NCBI GenBank assembly: GCA_905221605.1
Contig: CAJNDS010000116.1
Coordinates: forward strand, 1-64,000
Direction: 5' to 3'
From: Symbiodinium natans
Taxonomy: Eukaryota; Sar; Dinophyceae; Suessiales; Symbiodiniaceae
Length of the DNA: 64,000 bases
In this document: positions 33,426 to 43,399 of the stretch, piece by piece
Position numbering within the stretch: the stretch's first letter is position 1
Layout of the letters: each line of letters opens with the position of its first letter
Notes under the pieces: model-generated
The model's input: the letters and a program-made list of their open reading frames with translations, nothing else
Databases searched by the model: none
Told to the model about the DNA's origin: nothing
Made by a program: the position numbers and the translations under genes

Positions 33426-33905
33426 CGCCGAATTGCGCCGCTCTGCGCCGCATTGCGCTGAAATACGCCGGATGTGCTGCACCGCGCTGCATTGCGCCGA
33501 ATTGCGCTGAATGCGCCGAGTTGCGCCGAATTACGCCGGATGTGCTGCACCACGCTGCATTGCGCCGAATTGCGCTGAATGCGCCGACTTGCGCCGAATT
33601 ACGCCGGATGCGCTGCACTGCGCTGCATTGCGCCGAATTGCGCTGAATGCGCCGAATTGCGCCGAATTACACCGGATGCGCTGGACTGCGCTGCATTGCG
33701 CCGAATTGCGCTGAATCACGCCGGATGCGCTGCACTGCGCTGCATTGCGCCGAATTGCGCTGCATTGCGCTCACTGCGCTGCATTGCGCCGGATTGCGCT
33801 GCATTGCGCCGAATTGCGCTGCATTGCGCCGAATTGCGCTGCATTGGGCCGACTTGCGCTGAATGCGCCGACTTGCGCTGAATGCGCCGATTTGCGCCGA
33901 ATGCG
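33426..33905. repeat. Tandem array of GCGCYGAATT-like 10-11-mers
   Basis: Words such as GCGCCGAATT, GCGCTGAAT, GCGCTGCATT and ACGCCGGAT alternate for about 480 bp. The unit is short and the order of variants shows partial higher-order repetition (GCGCTGAATGCGCCGA blocks). Open frames on both strands are translations of the array. Confidence 0.92.
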
Positions 33906-34679
33906 CTGATTATATAAGGCTCAGATGATTACATATATTCACGGCAAGACACTTTTCGGGTTAAACCGACATGGGGTCGTCAATTCGCAGCATGCTTAAA
34001 TTGTTGGGTTTGGGGGATATCGGGCATGGGTGTTCGGTTTCTCGGCGGCGGGCTTATCGGGTCTGAGGACGCGTGGGTTTTCGGTAACTACATGGAGCAT
34101 CAGGGACAAGGAAGACCACCTGTGAAGGGTGGGCATCGGCTAGTATTTTTTTTTTCGGGGGGGGCGGGGGGGGTCTCCACTCAGTTGGCATGGCTGACGC
34201 CACCTGGCTGTCGTCGCTGCAGTCTTCCACAGATCGGCATGAAGCACTTCGGTACAACGTGAACATTTTCGGTTTGGGAGGAGATTAGCTCAGAGGCAGA
34301 GCATCTGGCGTCTGCGGGCAAAGCATTGCTTTGCTCCTTAGCGTTTGAGGTGTGGGGATTATAGGGTTTAGGGTTTGTATAGGTTTACAGCTTGACGACA
34401 TGCGCAAAGTGTGTTCAGGGTTCGGGAGGTTTTCATCTGCGCCTAATTATTGGGGAGCGCTGACAGTTGTTTTGCTTATGAGGGCGCTGACGGCCATTCT
34501 TCCTCCCAGAAACACCGGGCAGCAGCTGCCAACACTCTATTCGAACTTGAGTGCTTGTTTTTCATCCAGGGCGCCAATGGTAAGGATGACTCCCGGCAAG
34601 TGTCGCAAGGAAACAGATGCATCCATTCTCAGATTGTTTTGCTGAATGGGGCGCGACTGTGAGATCAGTACTCTTCGAC

Positions 34680-35475
34680 AGCGGCATGTATGAAGTGTTG
34701 AAACGCAACGAATGATGTACTGTCGAAGACGCACCAACAAGCAGAACAACCGCAGATAGTAAGCGAAGACGCACCAATAAGCAAAACAAGCGCACATAGA
34801 GTGAAGACGCAGCAGAAGCAAAGCAAATGCACATAGTAAGCGAAGAGGCACCAATATAAGCAAAACAAGCGCATATAGAGCGCAGACGCACCGATAAGTA
34901 AAACAACCTCACGTAGTAAGCGAAGACCCATGCAACAACAAGCAAATCAACCGCACGGAGTAAGCGAAGACGCACCAATAAGCAAAACAAGCGCACGTAG
35001 TAAGCGAAGACGCACCAATAAGCAAAACAAGCGCACATAGAGTGAAGACGCAGCAAGAAGCAAAGCAAATGCACATAGTAAGCGAAGAGGCACCAATATA
35101 AGCAAAACAAGCGCATGTAGAGCGCAGACGCACCGATAAGTAAAACAACCTCACGTAGTAAGCGAAGACCCATGCAACAATTAGCAAATCAACCGCACGG
35201 AGTAAGCGAAGACGCACCAATAAGCAAAACAAGCGCACGTAGTAAGCGAAGACGCACCAATAAGCAAAACAACCGCACGCAGTAATCGCAGACGCACCCA
35301 TAAGCCAAACAACCGCAGATAACAAGCGAAGATGCACCAAGAAGCAAAACAACCGCACGTAGTAATCGCAGACGCACCCATAAGCCAAACAACCGCAGAT
35401 AGCAAGCGAAGACGCACCAAGAAGCAAAACAACCGCAGCTAGTAAGCGACGACGCACCAACAAGCAAAACAAGTG
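34680..35475. repeat. 40-bp tandem array with a ~241-bp higher-order unit
   Basis: The basic unit is about 40 bp (AGCAAAACAAGCGCACGTAG then TAAGCGAAGACGCACCAATA). A run of six variant units beginning at 34780 (CATAGAGTGAAGACGCAG...) recurs at 35021 in the same order, so the array has a higher-order period of about 241 bp. Because 40 is not a multiple of 3, all frames rotate and the long minus-strand frames here are artefacts. Confidence 0.93.
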
Positions 35476-35729
35476 CATAATTCCCCCCTGTTCGGGGCTG
35501 GGAGAGGTGTGGTGCAGGGGGGACCCCCCCGAGAAAATGGGTCCGAACCTACATTTCCGGGTTTCCGGAAATAGGCCCGGGCCTATTTTCTTTTAGGGCG
35601 GTGGCTTGGGTATGTGAACCTTCGAGAATTCGTAGGAGGCTGTGGCTTCTTGTTCATCCTTAGGCGTTGGCTGGGCAACACGCAGCGCGAAGAGCGTCAG
35701 CAGCTGCAGCGACCGTCAGCAAGGGACGT

Positions 35730-36725
35730 AGTTGAGGATCGGGTTTATCGGTCGGTGCACAGCAGGTTTCTTGGCGCGGGTTCAGCAGCGCGCCACGGGT
35801 TTATCGGGTTAAGCGAATCTATTTAGCGCGTTTGTCGGTGCGCCACGGGTCTGTCGGGCTTAGCGGGTATATCGGTGCGCCACGGGTTCATCGGGTTTAG
35901 CGGGTTTATCGGTGCGCCAAGGGTTTGTCGGGTTTAGCGGGTTTGGCGGTGCGCCACGGGTTTGTCGGGTTTAGCGGGTTTATCGGTGCGCCACGGGTTT
36001 ATCGGGTTTATCAGGTTAGGTTTATCGGTGCGCCAGAGGTTTAGCGGGTTTAGCGGGTTTATCGGCGCGCCACGTGTTTAGCGGGTATAGCGGTGCGCCA
36101 CGGGTTTAGCGGGTATAGCGGGTTTATCGGTGCGCCACGGGTTTTTAGCGGGTTTAACGGGTTTAGCGGTGCGCCACGGGTTTAGCGGGTTTAGCGGGTT
36201 TATCGGTGCGCCACGGGTTTAGCGGGTTTAGCGGGTTTAGCGGTGCGCCACGGGTTTAGCGGGTTTAGCGGGTTTAGCGGTGCGCCACGGGTTTAGCGGG
36301 TTAGCGGTGCGCCACGGGCTTAGCGGGTTATCGGGTTTATCGGTGCGCCACGGGTTTAGCGGGTTTAGCGGGTTTAGCGGTGCGCCACGGGTTTAGCGGG
36401 TTTAGCGGGTTTATCGGCCACGGGTTTTAGCGGGTTTAGCGGTTTAGGGGTTTTTAGCGGGTTTAGCGGGTTTAGCGCCACGGGTTTAGCGGGTTTAGCG
36501 GGTTTAGCGGTGCGCCACGGGTTTAGCGGGTTTAGCGGGTTTAGCGGTGCGCCACGGGTTTAGCGGGTTTAGCGGGTTTAGCGGGTTTAGCGGGTTTAGC
36601 GGGTTTAGCGGTGCGCCACGGGTTTAGCGGGTTTAGCGGGTTTATCGGTGCGCCACGGGTTTAGCGGGTTTAGCGGGTTTAGCGGGTTTAGCGGGTTTAG
36701 CGGGTTTAGCGGGTTTATCGGTGCG
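35730..36725. repeat. TTTAGCGGG / GTGCGCCACGGG tandem array
   Basis: Nonamers TTTAGCGGG (with TTTATCGGG variants) occur in runs of two to seven, separated by GGTGCGCCACGGG. The runs are longest at the high-coordinate end (36540-36720). The nonamer differs from a TTTAGGG telomere heptamer by an inserted CG. The array starts after a GC-rich stretch at 35480-35730 with no gene. Confidence 0.93.
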
Positions 36726-37509
36726 CAGTCCCCGTTTCCGCGCGCAATGCAAATTCCGCAACATCTTGGAAACATGTTCGATTTAAATCGGCCCCGAACC
36801 TCCCTACCGCATGTTCCCATGCTCTTGCTTTTCTGAGTTCTCAGCTGAGAGCTGCCAAGCTGCCAAGGCCAGCGCCGCCGCAGACCCTGCAAGGCCTCGG
36901 GGGCCTCGGGGGCCGTGGGGGCCGGGTTCGGCCTTGCCCCCGAGGCGCGCGGCCGCGTCAGCCAAAAGCCGCCTCCCGTGGAAAAAGCTGAGGTTGACTG
37001 AGAAAGGTCGGTACTTTAAAGGGCAGGGGCCGTCTTCTTCTCGAGATATGTTTTTGCCACGGCTTGTTCAAGGCTTCTTTCTTGTCAGCTTGGCCTGTCC
37101 TCTTTTGCCGAAGGGGAGTGGCCAACGTGCTCAACGTGACGCCACAGCAGGCGGAAGAACCTAGGCACACCATGGCACAAGCACGGCCAACCCTTATATA
37201 TAAGCTCCCCCTCATCATGTCTGGTCTCCGAAGAAAAGCAGAAGATCTGAAGCACCTTAACTCAATGTTTGTGGAGGTCGCTAGTCACTAGTTTTGACAA
37301 ATAGGGCTATGGCTGACTTTCCCTTCAAGAAGTTAGAAGACTTGAATATTGAAGACCTGGGGCCTGCACTCGCCCTCAGGCCCTTGCTCATTCTGCAACC
37401 TCTCGCGCTCCTCACGCCAGGCTTTGGTATTTTGTGATCTGGTCATCCTTGCCATTGAGGCTCTGCATGAGGGTATAGGATCTCATTCACTGTGTGGGAC
37501 ACAAGGGCC

Positions 37510-37665
37510 TTGAGTTCGCCGTATTGAGTTGCGCAAAGTAGAGTGGCCGGGCCTGAAGCACCTCCGCGGGAACCGCGAAGAAGTGGCCGAAGGCCTCAAG
37601 TTGCGTGCTTTGTTGAGCACCGGCAGGCGCCAAAAATTGGAAGTTCCGATTTAAGCTCCGCAAGG
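37510..37665 (-). CDS. Candidate exon(s), unrecognised
   Basis: The minus frame reads STQLEAFGHFFAVPAEVLQ and then ARPLYFAQLNTANSR. The CTTCAG between them and a following CAAG|GC could be splice signals, so this may be one or two exons. No family is recognised. Confidence 0.35.
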
Positions 37666-38039
37666 GCACCATGGCCTTGGCAAGGAGGAGCAACGGCCAA
37701 CCGCTTCGGGACAGGTCTCCCAAAGTTGTCGATGCCCTGCAAGCAGTACATTACATGGTTTTGTTTAGAGTCTAGAGTGCAGGGCGTGGCGTTGATAAGA
37801 ACTTACACTACCAAAGTACGCTAACAGCCTTTCCTCGCATCGGCGTCCTGCGCTACTCCAATACTGCTGCCGGGTGTCAATACCAGCTGCATCATGCCCC
37901 AGGTCTCCTGCAGCTTCCACAATGTAACACAACTTCACACACAACCTCCACATCCGCACCCGGTCACCCGGTCCGGTCTAAAAAACCTCAATCGATTCCT
38001 GTAAGTGCGAAGAACGCACCGGGCGCACTCACACTGCCA

Positions 38040-38255
38040 GCCCGAGCACACGCGAGAAGAGATGGTCTCCTGGGCCGCCTGGATGTCTCGCCAGTCCAGT
38101 TCTTCCTGAGACTGCGAGCGACATGCATCCATTCTATCCCCCAAATCGCTCATCCGTGTCCCACTTTGACTCCAGGGGCTCCTGCTTCACCTCCTTCCAG
38201 ATCGCCTCGGAGTCCTCGGTGGCTTTCAGATTCAGCTCACGAACCAGTTTGCGAT
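38040..38255 (-). CDS. Probable two exons of a charged helical protein
   Basis: The upstream piece reads LNLKATEDSEAIWKEVKQEP then LESKWDTDE. After a CTCAG acceptor at about 38110 a second piece reads EELDWRDIQAAQETISSRVC then SGWQ. Both are rich in Glu, Lys and Gln with heptad-like hydrophobics, suggesting coiled coil. The frames differ, consistent with a small intron between them. No family is recognised. Confidence 0.5.
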
Positions 38256-39227
38256 GGACTCACCTTAACTCCTGCCTCAACAACTCTGAAAGAGCCGGGC
38301 GACATGGTAAGCCAGGCGCAGGGTCAGAAGGCCAAGGGGATCCTGCAAGTAGCAACTTTCCAGCTACAAGGCTTAGACACTCTTTTTCCTGGCATGCAGA
38401 TTCTTAAATCCGCATCTTCGCTCCCCTTCTTTCCATTTTCTTGCCGCAAGCGATGCCCTGAGGTGCGGTGGTCCCTAGTCCTGCTGTCCAAGTCCTCACG
38501 TCCTTGCATCTACCAGAAGGAACCCTTTGGCAGACACCGCTTTCACGTCCGCTCGGACGGTACTGCTCGACCACGCGGTACAGTTGCAGACAGCAGCTGT
38601 TTCCGGGAGCCTCTCAGAGGAAGGAGATCTTGCTCCTCAAGTGGCAGCGGTCTTGCGTGTTCACGGCAGCTTTCGTCTCTCTTGATAATGCCAATCATCT
38701 TCACAGCCCGCTGCTGCTGCTAGCGGGTACATAATGTGGCCCCGTTTAGCAGCTGCACAAATGACGTCGGTCATTCGTGTTCAATTCAGCCGATAATGTG
38801 GCCGAGGCGCAGCTTTGCCATCTCGGCAGCGCCCGAGGCTGCACCGTGCAAGGCGGACGGTGCTTCCTAGAGAGCCAGGTTCAGGCTGCTGTGAATTCAG
38901 ACGCTCAGCGATACTTGGCGACACTTGGCGCTGTTAAGGGGCGGACCTTCGGCGCTTCCGTGCAATCTCCTCCATGGAGCTTCACGGTGCAGACCACCTG
39001 CTGACTTGAGTTGATCTCGTTTGATCTCTTTTCTGCTGCGGAGACTCCCGGGGCGCCTTTCCCGGGGGATCTGCGCAAGCGTCGCAGTGCTCCCCGGGCT
39101 TGCCTTGGTTGGATAGAGGGCTTTTGAACGACTCCTCTCTACAGAGCATCAACCAAGAACAGGACATGGCCGTGTATGGAACGAACATGAAAATGAACGA
39201 AAGATCTTGCTCCGCTTCTTCCAAGCA

Positions 39228-39923
39228 TCATCCGTGCGGGGGTTGTCCCAACAAGTACCTTGGCGTGCAAAATCTCAAGGAACCTCTCAGAGGTTTCATG
39301 AGGTTTCCAGGTCGAAGTTGTCCAAGGTACTTGTAGGTATGCCAGCCTGTGCCTGCAGCCGGCGACAGGTAGTACATCACTCCGCAATCCTGGCAAACGA
39401 GCATCAGATGACGTGCCACGCGTTTCCAGCCACAAGCAGGTGCGTGAATGGAGAAATGCTGGTACCAACTACCTGGAAACGTATGGACTTGCCACTTGCC
39501 AACCGAGCCTTGCTCCAATGCATTGTTGGCTCCGTCGTGTCGCAGACATAGTCGTAGCCTTCCTTGCCTTATAAGTCCAGTCAGATCAACTGGCCCATCA
39601 AGTCTCTCTTCCGATGCCGCTGAGGCGCAAAACTCGTGGAAGTCGCGACTGCAATGCACCGCGCCTGCCGAATGTAAGCTGCAAAACTTCAAAGCCTCAA
39701 AACTCGCAGCTGCACTGACAGGACCAAACTCAAGTTGAGTTTCATAACAAGAAAAGCCGGGGCCTCCATGGTTCTGGACATGATGCTGGCCCAGCAGAAG
39801 ATCCTGGGTGTGATACATAGATGGCGGCAAGCTATACGAACACGTTCGACGATACAGGAGGAACCAAGCCAGTAAGGGAAGATACTGCATCAACTCCAAA
39901 CCCTGAGTCTCTTGATCCAACAA
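39228..39923 (-). CDS. Long open frame, possible single-exon gene, unrecognised
   Basis: A 231-residue minus-strand frame without stop, long for this window. The C-terminal half has protein-like words (HLMLVCQDCGVMYYLSP, GTGWHTYKYLG, GKWQVHTFPGSWYQHF) with a C..C pair. The N-terminal half is less convincing. It may be one or more exons rather than a complete gene. No domain is recognised. Confidence 0.35.
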   Translation of the reverse strand: MLDQETQGLELMQYLPLLAWFLLYRRTCSYSLPPSMYHTQDLLLGQHHVQNHGGPGFSCYETQLEFGPVSAAASFEALKFCSLHSAGAVHCSRDFHEFCASAASEERLDGPVDLTGLIRQGRLRLCLRHDGANNALEQGSVGKWQVHTFPGSWYQHFSIHAPACGWKRVARHLMLVCQDCGVMYYLSPAAGTGWHTYKYLGQLRPGNLMKPLRGSLRFCTPRYLLGQPPHG

Positions 39924-41602
39924 AAGAACTTACTTCGAACACCTCCAAAATCCTAAAGCTAGACGGACGGCGATCATTTGGGATTTTTTTGTGACATTCT
40001 GCAGGGGTGGGCACTCATTTCAGGACCCCATCTTGCTGTAAGTTAAAGTCGAACACCGCCACGCCGAGCGGGTGCCAGGGGGAAAGACGAAAAGTCTAAA
40101 CCCTGTAAACCCTGTAAGCCCTATAGGCCCTAGAAACCCTGTAAGCCCTGTACTGTAAACCCCCCAATGTTTTGAAAGCTGTCTGGCAAGTGACCTTCCC
40201 AAGCAACTTGGAATAATTCGGCATACCGAAAGCTGCCCAGTCGGCGTCTTGTGCATCAAGCCGGTTTCCCGAGGTCTCCTGTCGAAAAGTTGAGGGTTTT
40301 AGGGGTGTTTTCAGAGCTTGCAGGGGGCGGCTTAGACGTGGGTGCCCCTGGTAGATTCTATATTAGTCTATACAGGCTTCACCCCCCCCCCCCCCAAAAA
40401 AAAAAATAAATAAAATAAATAAATGATCACCAGCACCAAGACGGGGGCTCCTGGAAGGAGGATGGGAGCCTGTGAGCCCAGGCTCCGTCTCCTCGCAAGC
40501 GAAGGAAAACATGGCCAAATCGATGGGATCGGCAAAACAGGCTTTGGGGCAGCCGTGCCTGTGCCGAAGCAGATGCATGCTGACCTCGACTCTACAATGC
40601 ACTCACACACCCTGTACAGGGCTATTGAGGGCCTCAGAGCCACAACTAATCACTCGAGATCCTCAACAGTCCAGGTTGCTTAGGCCCCGGCATGTTGCGC
40701 AAGGCTAAAGCTCCAAGGGCTCTGCATTGGCACGGCCCATTTCAAGCTTTACCCGGAGTATTTGTTTGGTCCATCGATGCATATATAATCACGTAGCACA
40801 TAAGTGGGTAGAACCGTGTTGCGGCAGTGTCAATCAATGGCTCTCCTTGTCTGCGCGTGTTTAAACCCGATGCTTGGCAATGTATAAAACTGCACTTGCT
40901 CTTGTCTTTAGGCTATGATGCGTCTTGAAACGCGAACAGCGGAATGTCACTGCAAGATGATCTGGTAAAAGAGAGCTTCAACTGAGCACCGCTCGCGGCT
41001 ACAGTCCTTGGAGTTCAGCCAGCTTTCCGCATTTTGAGCGCAATGGTGCACGGCATGGAAGCCGGCAAGGTAGACCTGCCGGGCAAAACTGGACCTGTGT
41101 GTTTCCATGGAAGTGGTGGCAAGATCTGGGACTCGTTTCCCATCCCACGCGAGAGGCCCTTGCTCGCTAGATTCAGGCCCTGTTAGGCTGCATGAAACAG
41201 CTCCACCGCGCACGCCCATGTTGAGCTACGGCCCGAAGCACCAATCCGCAGTCAAGACTCTCTTCCTCGCCTCAGGGAGGAGCCATTCCCCGCGTTGGAC
41301 CTTCTGACGGGCAGGGAGCTTGTCCTGGACTGAGCGTTAACCGCAGGTTGGGTTCCCTGAGGAGGGTGGCTGGGGGGTTGTTCGAAGTGTCGGAGTTCCC
41401 CTCGTGTCGTTTCGGGGTCGGGGGGCACTTTGCATAGATATGGGCCATGGAGAACAACTAAGGCCCTTCCAACACGGGATCCTGATTTTTGACGGCCGGG
41501 TGAGCAGTACGGTTGTCGGCTCCTCCACTCTCGTCGCCCTCTTTCTTTCGCAGCGTTTCTGTGTGGTCCGTTGCTGTTCCTGTTCTACCTTAAACTCAAA
41601 CC

Positions 41603-41902
41603 TTAAACCCCTCTTGAACCTCTACATTGAACTTGGTGCGCCCGGTCCAGCGCGTGCACGTGGCTCATGAGCACGCGGCGCAAGTGAGCGAAGTCCAGAT
41701 CGCAGCAGCATCCGTCGCAGGACTTCCAGCACGTGCCGCCTGCGACAGTGTCTTTGCTGCGCTCTTGGATCGCTGAATTCGGGGCAGCGGAACCCATGCG
41801 CAAGCTTCGTGCTGCATTTAGCCTCGTGTGGTTGATGCTCGTGTAGTTGATGCGGCAACGGCTCAGACTGAACACTTCAACTGGCCTGACCATGAGCTGC
41901 AA
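41603..41902 (-). CDS. Candidate exon with cysteine cluster, unrecognised
   Basis: A 99-residue minus frame includes CRINYTSINHTRLN and TCWKSCDGCCCDLDFAHL. A second overlapping minus frame also looks open and His/Cys-rich, so the reading frame is uncertain. No zinc-finger spacing is convincing. Confidence 0.25.
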   Translation of the reverse strand: MQLMVRPVEVFSLSRCRINYTSINHTRLNAARSLRMGSAAPNSAIQERSKDTVAGGTCWKSCDGCCCDLDFAHLRRVLMSHVHALDRAHQVQCRGSRGV

Positions 41903-41949
41903 CAGGCAAGGTATGCCTCAGAAGCTCAAGGAAGACGCGATGTCGGAAC

Positions 41950-42025
41950 TCCACAGAGAGACAGAGAGAGCCAGAGACAGAGAGAGCGAGAGAGAGGGAG
42001 AGAGAGAAAGAGAGAGCGAGATCTA
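41950..42025. repeat. GA-rich low-complexity tract
   Basis: Imperfect GAGAGA/CAGAGA run of about 75 bp; its translated frames are RERERE artefacts. Confidence 0.85.
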
Positions 42026-42984
42026 CAAAGAGAGACCGTCAGCCTGAGCGGGAGAAGAGGAGTTGCGCCCAAGCACTGTATTCAATCTCACGACATTGCG
42101 GAGTCTCACGTCTTAGGGCAAGTTGCAAGGGGCCAGGAGGTGGCATTGCTGATGTGGCTTGCCAAGCTTCCGAGCCCCATCAACAAGAGTCTCGCCCGAG
42201 ACTACGAACAAGTGACAGAAAACTGGTAAGAACTTCCACAAACAAAGTGCCATTCCTTTATGTGCTTTTTCGCCAAGAAAGCCAAACGCAAAACAACAGG
42301 ACTACAGGACTCCTCTTTTTTGGGGTCAAAGGTTTTGGGGGTAGCTCATCTGCCTCTTGTTTTGCAAGCTTAAGAGAGCCAAGGCTGCGATGTGAACATG
42401 CGCACGACATCAAAAAATGCGTACTCTAGCAGCTTAGATCGCAGAGGGCTGGCACAAGAAGGAGCCATCCTCGTGAGCACAGCCCAGCAGCATGCGCAAG
42501 CACACGCAAGCAACATCTTGCGGAGAAGCCCCTGTTGCAGAAGGCAGGGGCACATAGGCGCCTTGCCACCCACATGGCCCAGATAGCTCTGGAGGAACTC
42601 TGAAGGCGGCTGAATGAACCTCTTGAACTGTGGGGGTTTGGGGCTTGAGTAGGGTTGATAGGCTTTGGGGTGTGACGCATCTAGAGTGCGTGCTGTTTGG
42701 CTTTACATGGGGTGCTTGAAGGGACGGTCAGCGTTGAGGGGTTCAGCTGGTCAAACTTGTAGTGCAGAAAGGGAGGGAGACTGAAGAGCTCGGGGAGAAA
42801 CAAACAAGCACCGACAAGCAGCTTGAAATCTCAACAGACAAATCCCCATCAGATGATGGAGCCCCATTGGGAGACCCACGACTCGCGTGCCAGTCGTCGC
42901 TGCAGCCTCTTGGCCGAATCCTTGCGAGGCACTCGCATGCAGCACATTCTCGCGCGGTATAGGACGCCGATGCCCATGGCAGAC

Positions 42985-43100
42985 CATGTTTGTGCTAGCG
43001 CATGCAGCAGCGCTTTCCAGCCGCACTGTCCATAACGCCTCCCGAACAAGTCCTCGTCCCGAAGCATTTCGATGATGCACCAACCGTCTGCGAGCTGCCG
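42985..43100 (-). CDS. Candidate exon, unrecognised
   Basis: The minus frame reads LADGWCIIEMLRDEDLFGRR then YGQCGWKALLHAL, a protein-like composition. It lies 3' of the JmjC gene on the same strand, so it could start the next gene of the series. Borders are not resolved. Confidence 0.3.
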
Positions 43101-43342
43101 GTGGACCTGCAACGCCGCCCCCAAAGCTCTTGATGAAGCCCTGAGTCTACCTTCACCTGAAGGCTAGCTTAACTTCCGAGTCGGTAGTTCGCCTCGACTT
43201 CCAGCCGAAAGGCATCTAGAACACCTTCCAGGACCTGCCCGAACCCGTTTGGGTTTGCAAGCTGTCTCCTGCATGTTTTTAACCCCTGTCTCCGGCACTC
43301 CCTTGTCTAAACGTCCCGAAGCTCGCCCGCATTGAGTCGGCC

Positions 43343-43376
43343 CGGCTGCCGAGGCGGCGCGCGCAAGCGTTTACAA
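43343..43376 (+). repeat. Dispersed element, copy 2 (GC-rich conserved end)
   Basis: CCGGCTGCCGAGGCGGCGCG then CGCAAGCGTTTACAA matches the ends at 18023-18060 and 61484-61521. Read on the minus strand it begins about 24 nt after the stop codon of the JmjC gene, so it would lie in that gene's 3' untranslated region. Confidence 0.85.
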
Positions 43377-43399
43377 GTTTTAATGCGTTTTTCTCCAGC

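Noticed and set aside
33241-33881. Overlapping Cys/Arg/Ala-rich open frames on both strands
   Set aside because: They are translations of the GCGCYGAATT array.
34281-34345. tRNA-like sequence (GATTAGCTCAGAGGCAGAGC)
   Set aside because: The D-arm and A-box-like part is good, but no anticodon stem, T-arm or acceptor closure can be drawn. At best it is a tRNA-derived fragment.
34537-35478. Minus-strand frames with hydrophobic repeating words (CFAYWCVFAYY) looking like a membrane protein
   Set aside because: They are three-frame translations of a 40-bp repeat, not a conserved protein.
34680-36725. Regular direct repeats resembling a CRISPR array
   Set aside because: There are no unique spacers between constant repeats; the units are contiguous variants of one sequence and the genome is eukaryotic.
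41950-42025. RERERE-rich frame suggesting a charged protein
   Set aside because: It is a direct product of the GA-rich low-complexity tract.
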